12,957 nt of DNA from an uncultured Clostridia bacterium. GTDB taxonomy: Bacteria > Bacillota > Clostridia > TANB77 > CAG-508. Under the pieces are notes generated by a model. The model made no database searches. It was not told where the DNA came from and was given only the letters and a program-made list of their open reading frames with translations. The DNA is taken from assembly GCA_947626205.1 (NCBI GenBank), contig CANQRO010000040.1, forward strand, positions 1 through 12,957, in the 5' to 3' direction. This document shows, in pieces, positions 1 through 7,601 of the stretch (the first letter of the stretch is position 1; each line of letters starts with the position of its first letter). A program made the translations under genes and the position numbers.

Positions 1-85
1 ATGTGCATTTTGCTTCGCAAATATGCATTAGACTAATGTAACTTAACCTTGTTGCATAGCAAAAATCTTCGATTTTTCCTATACA

Positions 86-132
86 ATAAAAAATACGCTG
101 TAATGGTTAATTGTGATTTACACCATTACAGC
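86..132 (-). terminator. Intrinsic terminator after gpr, probably bidirectional
   Basis: A perfect 11-bp inverted repeat (97-107 GCTGTAATGGT with 122-132) encloses a 14-nt loop. It starts 10 bases past the gpr stop codon. Read on the minus strand, the stem is followed within three bases by six Ts (93-88). Read on the plus strand, it is followed by ATTATTTTTTT, so it could also stop a converging transcript. Confidence 0.85.
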
Positions 133-141
133 ATTATTTTT

Positions 142-1086
142 TTACATACTCATATTAATTCCTCTTGCAATTATATCTTTCATGTTTTCTATTAAATCAT
201 CTATTTCCTTTGGTGTTACTATAAAATTGTAGTCTTCTGGTACCAATACCTCTTTTATCATTGCATATTTATCTTCTTCTTGCAATTTATTTAAGAATTC
301 ATTACTATTTGCATCCTCTTTTGCTTTTTCTATAAATAATTCTAAACTATCTGCTGCAATTGTTGCAGCATCAACAACTGTTGGAACACCTAAAGCGATT
401 ACAGGTATTCCTAAAGTATCTTTGCTCAAATCTTTTCGTGTATTTCCCACTCCTGCTCCTGGAGTGATTCCTGTATCTGCTAGCTGTATTGTACTGCTTA
501 TTCTTTCCATACTTCTAGACGCAAGTGCATCTATTACAATTATTAATTTAGGATGAATATTATCTACAATTCCTTTTAATATTTCTAAAGTTTCTATTCC
601 TGTTGTTCCTAATACTCCAGGAGAAACTGCACTAACTACTCTTGTATCTTCTGGCAGTGCTTTTGGCATATAAGTTAAAATATGTCTTGTTACATCAATT
701 TCATTAATTACTTTTGGTCCTAATGCATCTGGTGTAACATATAAATTTCCAAGTCCTACTACTAAAATTTCATCTTCTTTTGTAATATGTTTTTCTAATA
801 GTTTCTTTAATTCATTAGATAATACTTCAGAAGATTTTTGAATATCATCTTCTGTAGCAAGTTTTAATTTCTTTATATCAATAGTTACATATGTGCCTAT
901 TGGTTTTCCTATTGCATCTGCTCCTTTTTGATTAGTTACCTTTACCCTTGAGGTATGAATATTAGTGCCGTTTTCCTCTTCTTCTGTTTCAATTCCATCA
1001 ATTTCCTTATCTAAATTATTAGCCTTTTTATAAAGATCACGTCTTTCAAGTGCTAAATCTGTTCTAAAATTTATATTATTATTCAT
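142..1086 (-). CDS. gpr: GPR endopeptidase (spore germination protease)
   Basis: This is the peptidase family A25 enzyme that starts degradation of small acid-soluble spore proteins (SASPs) during germination, inside the spore core. The 314-residue protein matches the family along its length. Residues 7-14 (FRTDLALE) resemble the region where the zymogen propeptide is removed. HTSRVKVTN is at 44-52. The two conserved aspartates proposed as catalytic in the Bacillus enzyme correspond to D120 (in TPDALGP) and D186 (in VIDALASRSMERI). The C-terminus carries TPKEIDDLIE. It is somewhat shorter than the Bacillus protein (about 370 aa), as in other Clostridia. The start is supported by AAAGGAG, 10 bases upstream of ATG. 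The gene appears to be transcribed alone. Its leader can fold so as to hide this ribosome binding site. Gpr is strong evidence that the organism makes endospores. Confidence 0.96.
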   Translation of the reverse strand: MNNNINFRTDLALERRDLYKKANNLDKEIDGIETEEEENGTNIHTSRVKVTNQKGADAIGKPIGTYVTIDIKKLKLATEDDIQKSSEVLSNELKKLLEKHITKEDEILVVGLGNLYVTPDALGPKVINEIDVTRHILTYMPKALPEDTRVVSAVSPGVLGTTGIETLEILKGIVDNIHPKLIIVIDALASRSMERISSTIQLADTGITPGAGVGNTRKDLSKDTLGIPVIALGVPTVVDAATIAADSLELFIEKAKEDANSNEFLNKLQEEDKYAMIKEVLVPEDYNFIVTPKEIDDLIENMKDIIARGINMSM

Positions 1087-1089
1087 AAC

Positions 1090-1132
1090 AAAAACTCTCC
1101 TTTTTATTATTTTTTGAAAAAAAGAGAGTTTT
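1090..1132 (-). promoter_or_regulatory. Hairpin that hides the gpr ribosome binding site
   Basis: On the minus strand AAAACTCTC plus TTTTT (1132-1119) can pair with AAAAAGGAGAGTTTT (1105-1091). This gives a 14-bp stem with one bulged base (1100) and a 13-nt loop. The gpr Shine-Dalgarno AAAGGAG (1103-1097) lies wholly in the 3' arm, and the ATG is four bases beyond the stem. The stem is followed by a short T-rich run, so it could also act as a weak terminator or attenuator. The pairing is read directly from the sequence. The regulatory role is inference. Confidence 0.5.
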
Positions 1133-1137
1133 ATACA

Positions 1138-1145
1138 TATTTATG
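1138..1145 (-). promoter_or_regulatory. Possible sporulation-type -10 box for gpr
   Basis: CATAAATA on the minus strand fits the CATAnnTA core of forespore sigma factor (sigma-G/F) -10 elements. No good -35 match lies at the usual 17-18 bp; an AAATA at 1169-1165 is 19 bp away. Forespore control of gpr is known in Bacillus. The assignment here is weak. If it is correct, transcription would begin almost exactly at the RBS-hiding hairpin. Confidence 0.22.
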
Positions 1146-1204
1146 AAAATATTTGCTTAGTAAGTATTTTTACCAAAAAAAGTTTTTAATACTTTATATT
1201 TAAT

Positions 1205-2227
1205 TTATGAACAATATCTACATAATATAGATTCTAAACCTATGTTTAAATCTATTTTTCCTATTTTAGAATTTGCATCCAAATTAATTAATTCTTCTAA
1301 GATATTTTTTAATTCTGATATAGAAAAGCAATCACTTTGAGATTTATATTTATTTACCAAAAACAATTGATTTGCTTTTAAATTCATTGCTTCTGCTAAA
1401 TTTCTATTTTGAGCTATTGCAAGCTTCACAAAATATAATTTTTTGAAATGATTATATAATGTAATTAATATTTTTTGTATTGGCTCTTTTGCATATAGTA
1501 AATTATTTAATACTACTCGTGCTTTATTAATATTTTTTTTCCCTAATTCATCTGTTAAATCGAAAATAACACTTTCCATCTGTTTTACTGCAAGTAAATC
1601 TATACTTTCTTTTGTAATTGTTCCGCCTTTTCCTGCATATTCTATTTGTTTTCTAATTTCATTAATTAAATCTTGCATATTTGTTCCGATTTCTTCTACA
1701 AAATATTTTAAAGTTAAATCATCTACTATTACTTCATATGCTTTACAAATTGCTTTTAACCTTGCTATTATATTAGGTAGTTTTTGATATTGAAATTCAC
1801 ATATACACGCATTTAATTCTTCAATTTGGCTTAGTGCTTTTCCTTTATCTACACTTTCTTCTATAAAAATTAAAATAACACTATTTTTTAATTCATCATA
1901 GTTTTCTTTTATATATTCGAATAGTTTATCCCTTTTTATAGCAAAATCTGCTCCTCTTTTTTTTATTTCTCTTTTAAAGAGTCCTAGATTTTTTGCAATT
2001 ATTAATTTTTTTTCATATCCAAAACTTGGTGTTTCTAAATCTGATATTAGTCTATCAAAATTTGTTTCATCAACTTCTATGTAATTTATTCCTTTTACTA
2101 ATTCTCCAAACTTGCTTTTTATTTTTCTTAATTGCATTTCTAAAAGGTATGTTTCCTCGCCATATAATAAATAGATTGGTTCTAATTCATCTGTTTTTAA
2201 CTTTTTTTCTAATTCCTCTATTGTCAT
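1205..2227 (-). CDS. holA: DNA polymerase III subunit delta (clamp loader)
   Basis: This is the delta subunit of the clamp loader, which opens the beta sliding clamp during chromosome replication. The 340-residue length is normal for the family. The N-terminus has the typical PIYLLYGEETYLLE segment (17-30), followed by an AAA+-like fold without a working Walker A motif, as expected for delta. Around residues 65-80 the protein has SFGYEKKLIIAKN, the region that in delta precedes the clamp-contact elements. The C-terminal third (about 215-340) is the helical collar domain. It follows ruvC by about 100 bp with no clear terminator between, so the two are probably cotranscribed. The ribosome binding site is weak (GAAAGAAGTG). 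The start is accepted because the family N-terminus begins here. Clostridial holA often sits near rpsT or comEC, neither of which is visible. Confidence 0.92.
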   Translation of the reverse strand: MTIEELEKKLKTDELEPIYLLYGEETYLLEMQLRKIKSKFGELVKGINYIEVDETNFDRLISDLETPSFGYEKKLIIAKNLGLFKREIKKRGADFAIKRDKLFEYIKENYDELKNSVILIFIEESVDKGKALSQIEELNACICEFQYQKLPNIIARLKAICKAYEVIVDDLTLKYFVEEIGTNMQDLINEIRKQIEYAGKGGTITKESIDLLAVKQMESVIFDLTDELGKKNINKARVVLNNLLYAKEPIQKILITLYNHFKKLYFVKLAIAQNRNLAEAMNLKANQLFLVNKYKSQSDCFSISELKNILEELINLDANSKIGKIDLNIGLESILCRYCS

Positions 2228-2329
2228 TTTTTCACTTCTTTCAATATATAAACTAATTTTAGACTAATTTTTATAGAATTATTTTTATAACTTTAGTTGT
2301 AATTGCTCTTTAAATTTAGTTAAAAATTA

Positions 2330-2815
2330 TTAAAGCTTTAAAGCAAATTTTGAGCTATGTGCATGGCAAATTGCTGCAGCCATGCTGTCTGTTGTATCAT
2401 CTAGTTTAGGCAATTTCTCTACGTTTAATATTGTTTTTACCATCTTTTGTACTTGAATTTTATCTGCTCTACCATAACCTGTAACTGCTTGTTTAATTTG
2501 AAGTGGTGTATATTCATAAGTTGGTACTTTTAAGCGACAGCCAACAACTAAAATAACCCCTCTTGCCTGTGCTACATTTATGGCAGTTTTTACATTATTA
2601 TTAAAAAATAATTCTTCTACAGAAATTGCATCTGGATGATAAGTATTAATTATTTCTTCTAAATCATTATTCAATTTCAAAAGTCTAAGTGGAAATGATT
2701 CTTTTGCATCTGTTAAAACTGCTCCTGATGCTATAAGCTTAAATTTATTTCCAATATAATCTATAATACTATACCCTGTAATTGCAAAACCTGGATCTAT
2801 TCCTAATATACGCAT
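2330..2815 (-). CDS. ruvC: Holliday junction resolvase RuvC
   Basis: RuvC is the endonuclease that cuts Holliday junctions symmetrically at the end of homologous recombination. It normally works with the RuvAB branch-migration motor. The 161-residue protein is full length with an RNase H-like fold. The acidic catalytic residues are visible: D7 in ILGIDPG, E67 in SVEELFF, and D140 and D143 in LDDTTDSMAAAICHA. TGYGRADKIQVQ (112-123) is the conserved region before the last helix. The start has GAAGGAAG about 8 bases upstream. It is the first gene of its unit, behind a clear promoter. Neither ruvA nor ruvB follows, unlike the common Clostridia order; holA follows instead. Confidence 0.96.
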   Translation of the reverse strand: MRILGIDPGFAITGYSIIDYIGNKFKLIASGAVLTDAKESFPLRLLKLNNDLEEIINTYHPDAISVEELFFNNNVKTAINVAQARGVILVVGCRLKVPTYEYTPLQIKQAVTGYGRADKIQVQKMVKTILNVEKLPKLDDTTDSMAAAICHAHSSKFALKL

Positions 2816-2888
2816 ATTTATACTTCCTTCATTATTACTATTAAATTACTATATGCTTATTTAATATATCTCTTTGTTAGTTTTGTTT

Positions 2889-2917
2889 AATATATCATAG
2901 TTCATTAAAAATTTCAA
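2889..2917 (-). promoter_or_regulatory. Sigma-A promoter for ruvC-holA
   Basis: On the minus strand TTGAAA (2917-2912) and TATATT (2894-2889) are separated by exactly 17 bp. TGA immediately before the -10 makes it an extended -10 element. The start of transcription would be near 2882, giving a leader of about 65-70 nt before the ruvC ATG. It lies just downstream of the terminator of the preceding unit, as expected for an independent promoter. Confidence 0.7.
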
Positions 2918-2959
2918 TTAAAAGAAATATGTTTATTTTTAATTTATAATGTACAACAT

Positions 2960-2994
2960 AAAAAAAGCAGTATTTAAAATTTAAATACTGCTTT
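2960..2994 (-). terminator. Strong intrinsic terminator after the debranching enzyme gene
   Basis: A perfect 12-bp stem (2983-2994 with 2964-2975, core GCAGTATTT) closes a 7-nt AT loop. On the minus strand it is followed by an unbroken run of seven Ts (2966-2960, partly within the stem). It begins 20 bases beyond the stop codon of the debranching enzyme gene and ends the long unit that begins at the S41 protease. Confidence 0.92.
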
Positions 2995-3014
2995 ACATAT
3001 TCTTTATGTTTTAA

Positions 3015-5039
3015 CTATTTTCCTAATAGTATTCTAAAAACTTCTGCTACACTCCAACCTTGTGCTAAAGCTCCTTTTGGTAAATATGGTGCTTTAGAAT
3101 CATATAATTCTGAAATACTTCCCACAACACCATCGTGATAAAATATTTTTTCAAATACTTTTTCAATTTGCTTTTTAAATTCTGCCATTCTATCTTCTAA
3201 TGCTTTCTTTTCCGTTTTTTGTTTTTCTGCTTTTATTCTTGCTTTTAATGCATCGTAATATACACCTAATAACCATGGCCAAGTAATACCTTGGTGATAA
3301 CTCATATCTCTTTTAAATGAATCTCCTTCATATATTTCTACGTAATTTTCTTCACCCTTTGCTAATGTTTTTAATCCATATGGTGTTAATAATTTTTTAG
3401 TAACAGTTTCAAACATGTTTATAGCTTCATTTGAAGTTGGATCTAATATTGGATATGATAAAGAAATGCTAAATAATTGGTTTGGTCTTATTTTACTATC
3501 TCCTAAAACATCATATAAACATTTTCTTTTAGGATTATAAAATTTCTCTTCAAATGATTGTTTACATTTTAATGCTAAATCATGATATTTTTTAGATTTC
3601 TTTTCTCCATCAAATTTCTTACTAAATTCTTCCATGATTTTTAATGCATTATACCACATTGCATTAATTTCTACTGCTTTTCCATTTCTAGGCGTTACAG
3701 CAAAATCCCCGTATTTTGCATCCATCCATGTATTTTGTGTTTTTTCTGTTCCTGAAACTAGTAGATAATCTTTATCTAAATAAATATTATTATCATCTAA
3801 ATCTATTCCGTTTTTATAAGAATCTATAATATCTATTAGCTTAGGATATAATTCTTCTTTAACAAATTTTTCGTTTTGAGTATATGTTAAATACTTTTTT
3901 ATTTGTTCAAATAATAGAAGTGATGCATCTACACTATTATATAAGGGTCTATTATCAAAACCTGAATATCCATTTGGTACTAATCCAAATTTTATATCTT
4001 TTGTAAATGTTAATAATACTTCTTTTGCAATTTCGTTTCTTTTTGGAATTAATAATAATCCTTCAAAAGAAATTAAAGCATCTCGTCCCCAATCTAGAAA
4101 CCATGGATAACCTGCAATTAAAGTATGAAGCCTAAATGATGGTCTATATACAACAAAATTATCTGTAGCAATTATATAATCCCTCATTTTTTCTTGGAAT
4201 TTTTTATTTTGTTCATCTATGTTTTTAAGTAATCCTGAATCATATACTAGTTCATGAATACGAGCAATCTCATCGTTAATTAAATTTTTAACGTTTATTT
4301 CATCTATATTTTCTTGTAATGAACATACAAAGCTTATTTCTTTTTCCTCTTTTGGTTTTAACGTAATTTCATATCTACCTGATACTGCAAGATTCTCTTC
4401 TGGATAAAACCCTCTTTTTTCTTCTTCAATATAAAACATATTATTAAATGTATCATTTATATGTTCTATATATTCTCCATCACTAGAGCAAATATATATT
4501 GGATTTTCACTGTTATTATCTATTACTATTTTAACTTTTTTTCCTTTTACATTTTGTTTTAATGTATAAGTATGGTTTGTATTCATTTGATGGAAATCTC
4601 TATAATTTATAATTGGTGCAAGTGTTAATTTTGACTCTTGTTTCCCATTTTTTATTTTGTAAAGTATTCCAACTGTATTCTCCATATGCTTCATACAAAT
4701 CATTTTTTTAATAGTTATATCTTCTACCTGATATGTAAATATTGGAATATATTCTGTTTCAAAAGATTTTAAATATTTATATCCATCAGAAATATAATCT
4801 TTACTCATATTTGTATAAAGATTATATTTATTTCCTCCTATTTCTATTGATTCATCTACTTTAGATAATATTAAAAACCTTCTTGCTGGTGGAGTGAATG
4901 GTGCTATTAATAATCCGTGATATTTTCTAGTATTACAATTTAATATACTAGATGATGCATATCCTCCTATTCCATTTGTTATTATCCATTCTTTTTTTAA
5001 ACCTTCTTCTAAGGTAATATCTTTCTTATTATATTTCAT
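3015..5039 (-). CDS. Amylo-alpha-1,6-glucosidase / glycogen debranching enzyme (GH133-type)
   Basis: This is a predicted cytoplasmic hydrolase of alpha-1,6 branch points in glycogen or related glucans. Of its 674 residues, the N-terminal part (about 15-240) matches the bacterial and archaeal debranching enzyme N domain, with NGIGGYASS (22-30) and NTRKYHGLL (36-44). The C-terminal part (about 285-674) is an alpha/alpha barrel with GYPWFLDWGRD (310-320), TWMDAK (437-442), a PRNGKAVEINAMWYN stretch (450-464), SYHQGITWPWLLG (580-592) and GALAQGWSVAEVFRIL (656-671). No signal peptide is seen. The start has a strong GGAGG 7 bases upstream. It lies only 35 bp downstream of yvcK with no terminator between, so the two are probably cotranscribed. 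That pairing fits a link between carbon storage and YvcK's role in carbon-dependent growth. No other glycogen genes are in the window. Confidence 0.92.
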   Translation of the reverse strand: MKYNKKDITLEEGLKKEWIITNGIGGYASSSILNCNTRKYHGLLIAPFTPPARRFLILSKVDESIEIGGNKYNLYTNMSKDYISDGYKYLKSFETEYIPIFTYQVEDITIKKMICMKHMENTVGILYKIKNGKQESKLTLAPIINYRDFHQMNTNHTYTLKQNVKGKKVKIVIDNNSENPIYICSSDGEYIEHINDTFNNMFYIEEEKRGFYPEENLAVSGRYEITLKPKEEKEISFVCSLQENIDEINVKNLINDEIARIHELVYDSGLLKNIDEQNKKFQEKMRDYIIATDNFVVYRPSFRLHTLIAGYPWFLDWGRDALISFEGLLLIPKRNEIAKEVLLTFTKDIKFGLVPNGYSGFDNRPLYNSVDASLLLFEQIKKYLTYTQNEKFVKEELYPKLIDIIDSYKNGIDLDDNNIYLDKDYLLVSGTEKTQNTWMDAKYGDFAVTPRNGKAVEINAMWYNALKIMEEFSKKFDGEKKSKKYHDLALKCKQSFEEKFYNPKRKCLYDVLGDSKIRPNQLFSISLSYPILDPTSNEAINMFETVTKKLLTPYGLKTLAKGEENYVEIYEGDSFKRDMSYHQGITWPWLLGVYYDALKARIKAEKQKTEKKALEDRMAEFKKQIEKVFEKIFYHDGVVGSISELYDSKAPYLPKGALAQGWSVAEVFRILLGK

Positions 5040-5074
5040 TCGTTCCTCCAGTTATTTTTTCCTTAGTATATAAA

Positions 5075-6625
5075 TTATTTTTTAGCTTCTTTAGATTTTT
5101 TTAATTTAGTCTTTTCTATTCTTTCTAGTTTTTCCATTCTTCTTTGGTCACTATATTTTATTGAACGTATTCTTTCTTGATATTTTTCATTAAATTTACT
5201 TTGTTTTTTCTTATTTTTTCCATCTTTATGAACTAATGCTTTATTATTTTTCTTTATTGGTATTTTAATTCTTGTTGCTTCATTTTTATGTTTATTCTCT
5301 TTTAATCGTGAATTTAACATTACATATTTAGCATCATTTTGCATGTCTCTAAATTTCAAATCGTCGCATATAATTTGAATTATTGCTTCAGCAACAGCAT
5401 CTGGATTATGCCTAATATTACCATCTATAATAGTAGATAAATTTCTTTGTACTAGTTTGATTCCTTTATCTATAACTTTTTGAACATCTTGTTCAACTAA
5501 ATCTTTACCTTCTTTATTGTACATTCTTACATATTCTGGTACGATTTCTCCTGTATCATAAATGCAATAATCTATTAAACCATTTCCAGCATGCTCTGTA
5601 ATAGCATTAATATGATCAGATATAGTATAGTTATCAGTTTCTCCTGGTTCTGTCATAATATTACTTACATAAATTTTAATTGCCTTGCTTTCTTTAATAG
5701 TTTTAGAAATATTTTTAACTAATAAGTTTGGTATAACATTTGTATATAAACTTCCTGGTCCTATAACTATAGCATCAGCATTTTTTATTATATCTAGTAC
5801 TCCTGGTGCTGGCATGCAATTAGATGGGTTAATATAAATCCTATTTATTTTTGTTACTTTATCATATACTATTTCTGGGATTTTATCTTTTTCTTCCACT
5901 ACCATACCGTTTTCTAATTCTGCACAGATTTTAAATTCATCAAATGTAACAGGTAAAACTCTTCCTGTCATATTTAATATTTCTTTAGATTGCTTAATAG
6001 ATTCTGTAAAATCTCCATACAATTCTTTCATTGCATATAAATATATATCACCAAAGCTTAGATTTTTAAGTACACCTTTTTGAAATTTCAAATCGAAAAG
6101 ATTTTTCATTTCTTTTTCATTATATGATAATGCCACTAATGAATCCTTCACATCTTCTAAAGGTAATAATTCTAATTGTTTTCTAGAATTTGTAGGAAGT
6201 TTTCCATAATCCGATACAGTAACTATTGCAGATAAATTACTTGTATAATTTTTCAAGCCCTTAAGTACAGTACTTAATCCGCTTCCGCCTCCTATAACAA
6301 CAATATATGGACCTTTATCGTATACTTTCCTATCAAATATTAAAGATTTCATGTTTACATTTTTGGTGCCTTTACTTAAACGTAAATCACTTGCTTCTAC
6401 TAATAATTCAAGTGTTCTTTTTTGTGCAAATATAATTCCTAATACACTACATATAAAACCTAGCACAAATATAACAACAATTTTTCCTACTTCAAGAAAA
6501 GTTATTTCTTTTGCAACTAGTATTTTTGATATTCCATAACATACTAATACTATTCCTAATAAGATTAGTAGTAACCATCTCTTCATTTTCGTTTTATTGC
6601 TAAACCACAAGAAAAATCCCTTCAT
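5075..6625 (-). CDS. yvcK: YvcK/CofD-like protein (gluconeogenesis factor family), membrane-anchored and divergent
   Basis: YvcK proteins bind UDP-GlcNAc and are needed for growth and normal cell wall on gluconeogenic carbon sources. This 516-residue protein has two predicted membrane helices (about 17-38 and 45-67). The CofD-like Rossmann domain begins at VVIGGGSGLSTVLKGL (109-124) and includes TGRVLPVTFDE (220-230), IVIGPGSLYTNVIPNLL (286-302), SNIMTEPGETDNYT (321-334) and GNIRHNP (402-408). A strongly basic tail of about 75 residues follows (441-516). Two normally conserved motifs have changed: the DDGGSSGRLR-type loop reads SDYGKLPTNSR (138-148), and the GHSLGNL-type motif reads LSFGDI (189-194). 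The start has AAGGAAGGAAG about 8 bases upstream. It lies 17 bp after murB, a common pairing, but rapZ and whiA, its usual partners, are absent. Family membership is secure; retained ligand binding is not. Confidence 0.9.
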   Translation of the reverse strand: MKGFFLWFSNKTKMKRWLLLILLGIVLVCYGISKILVAKEITFLEVGKIVVIFVLGFICSVLGIIFAQKRTLELLVEASDLRLSKGTKNVNMKSLIFDRKVYDKGPYIVVIGGGSGLSTVLKGLKNYTSNLSAIVTVSDYGKLPTNSRKQLELLPLEDVKDSLVALSYNEKEMKNLFDLKFQKGVLKNLSFGDIYLYAMKELYGDFTESIKQSKEILNMTGRVLPVTFDEFKICAELENGMVVEEKDKIPEIVYDKVTKINRIYINPSNCMPAPGVLDIIKNADAIVIGPGSLYTNVIPNLLVKNISKTIKESKAIKIYVSNIMTEPGETDNYTISDHINAITEHAGNGLIDYCIYDTGEIVPEYVRMYNKEGKDLVEQDVQKVIDKGIKLVQRNLSTIIDGNIRHNPDAVAEAIIQIICDDLKFRDMQNDAKYVMLNSRLKENKHKNEATRIKIPIKKNNKALVHKDGKNKKKQSKFNEKYQERIRSIKYSDQRRMEKLERIEKTKLKKSKEAKK

Positions 6626-6642
6626 ATCTATTCTTCCTTCCT

Positions 6643-7239
6643 TTATTCTCCATATACTTCTATTTCTAATTCTAATTTTTTTCCAAACTTTTTATATACT
6701 TCATCTTTAACATAATCTATTAAGCTTAATATATCTTTGGCAGTTGCTGTTCCATTATTTATAATGAATCCTGCATGCAAAGTTGAAACTTCTGCCCCAC
6801 CTATTTTATGTCCTTTTAACCCACATTCATCTATTAGTTTTGCTGTAATATAATCTTCTCCTCTTTTAAATGTACTACCTGCATTAGGATAATTAATAGG
6901 TTGTTTTTCTTTTCTATATGAGCAATATTCTTGCATAACTCTTTTAATTTCGTTTTTATCGCCATATTGCATTTGCATAGTAACTTCAAGAATTATTCCA
7001 ATATTGTTTGAAAAAATACTATTTCTGTAGCTAAACTTCTGTTGCTCGTTTGTAACTACTTTTATTTCTCCATCATAATTTATGTATGTTGTTGAAAGAA
7101 TATATTTTGAAATTTCTATTCCGTGTGCTCCTGCATTCATACGAACTGCTCCACCAATTGTTCCTGGTATTCCACTTGCAAATTCAAACCCTGTAATTTT
7201 TTCTTCATAAAGCTTGTTTGCAAGTTCTATAAGTTTCAC
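6643..7239 (-). CDS. murB: MurB C-terminal fragment (catalytic half)
   Basis: This is the downstream open frame of the split murB, 198 codons counted from a GTG. It holds the rest of the FAD domain (GFEFASGIPGTIGGAV, 17-32; NAGAHG, 35-40), the catalytic arginine region FSYRNSIFS (69-77), the proton-donor serine region NAGSTFKRGE (119-128) and the C-terminal EVSTLHAGFIIN (150-161). The GTG is an internal valine codon of the intact gene. The AGGAG sequence next to it directly abuts the codon, so independent initiation is unlikely. Confidence 0.6.
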   Translation of the reverse strand: MKLIELANKLYEEKITGFEFASGIPGTIGGAVRMNAGAHGIEISKYILSTTYINYDGEIKVVTNEQQKFSYRNSIFSNNIGIILEVTMQMQYGDKNEIKRVMQEYCSYRKEKQPINYPNAGSTFKRGEDYITAKLIDECGLKGHKIGGAEVSTLHAGFIINNGTATAKDILSLIDYVKDEVYKKFGKKLELEIEVYGE

Positions 7240-7561
7240 TCCTGAACCGTGCTGTTATTATAGCATTTTTTTCTTCCTTTTTAATTGAATAATTATTTAG
7301 CAAAACTTGTATAACTATTCCTCTAATTCCTTTATCTTTAACTAATATATTACTTCCGTTTCCAATAACAGTTAATGATATATTATTTTCCTTTGCAAAA
7401 GCTAATATTGTTTCAATTTCTTTTACACTTTTAGCTTTTATATATATATCTGCGTTTCCACCTACCTTAAAAGTAGTATGCTTACTCATTGGTTCTTGCA
7501 TATAAATATTAGAAAGTACTAAACTCTGACTTAATCTATCATAAATTTCCTTAGTTTCCAT
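7205..7561 (-). CDS. murB: MurB N-terminal fragment (FAD-binding half)
   Basis: This is the upstream open frame of the split murB, 118 codons as it stands. Residues 1-104 are genuine MurB: HTTFKVGGNADIY (28-40) and the FAD-contacting VIGNGSNILVKD (65-76). The last 14 residues, beginning RFRSET, are out-of-frame translation after the extra base and match nothing in the family. It ends at a TGA inside the second half. On its own it lacks the substrate domain and all catalytic residues, so it should be inactive. Confidence 0.6.
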   Translation of the reverse strand: METKEIYDRLSQSLVLSNIYMQEPMSKHTTFKVGGNADIYIKAKSVKEIETILAFAKENNISLTVIGNGSNILVKDKGIRGIVIQVLLNNYSIKKEEKNAIITARFRSETYRTCKQAL

Positions 7562-7601
7562 TATATCTCCTTTCTTAACCTATGAGAAGCACATCTTAAT
7601 T

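Larger units (their letters stand above)
6643..7561 (-). pseudogene. murB: UDP-N-acetylenolpyruvoylglucosamine reductase, interrupted by a one-base frameshift
   Basis: MurB is the FAD- and NADPH-dependent enzyme that reduces enolpyruvyl-UDP-GlcNAc to UDP-MurNAc, the second committed step of peptidoglycan synthesis. The reading frame is broken at 7249. On the minus strand ACA GCA C GGT TCA GGA GTG AAA shows one extra C. Removing it restores TAGSGVKL, the expected flavin-site sequence, and gives a normal 305-residue protein with no other disruption. The site is not a homopolymer run. MurB is essential unless duplicated, so the likely explanations are a sequencing or assembly error, a recent mutation with a second murB elsewhere, or strain loss. 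The start is well supported by AAAGGAG, 5 bases before ATG. The neighbours are the pilin-like gene (40 bp upstream) and yvcK (17 bp downstream). Confidence 0.85.

Noticed and set aside
1133..1204. Terminator directly after holA
   Set aside because: Only a 7-bp AT stem (AAGTATT/AATACTT) with a loop of about 20 nt and no following T run is present, too weak to call.
1993..2256. Plus-strand open frame of 87 codons opposite holA
   Set aside because: It is antisense to a well-conserved holA, its product is low-complexity Leu/Phe, and it has no ribosome binding site. It reflects AT-rich sequence read backwards.
7237..7239. Separate initiation of the MurB C-terminal half at GTG
   Set aside because: The GTG is the valine codon of GSGVKL in the restored frame, and the AGGAG touches it with no spacing.
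7205..7262. Programmed ribosomal frameshift in murB
   Set aside because: There is no slippery heptamer, stimulatory structure or upstream Shine-Dalgarno-like pause signal at a fitting distance, and murB is not known to use recoding. An extra base is simpler.
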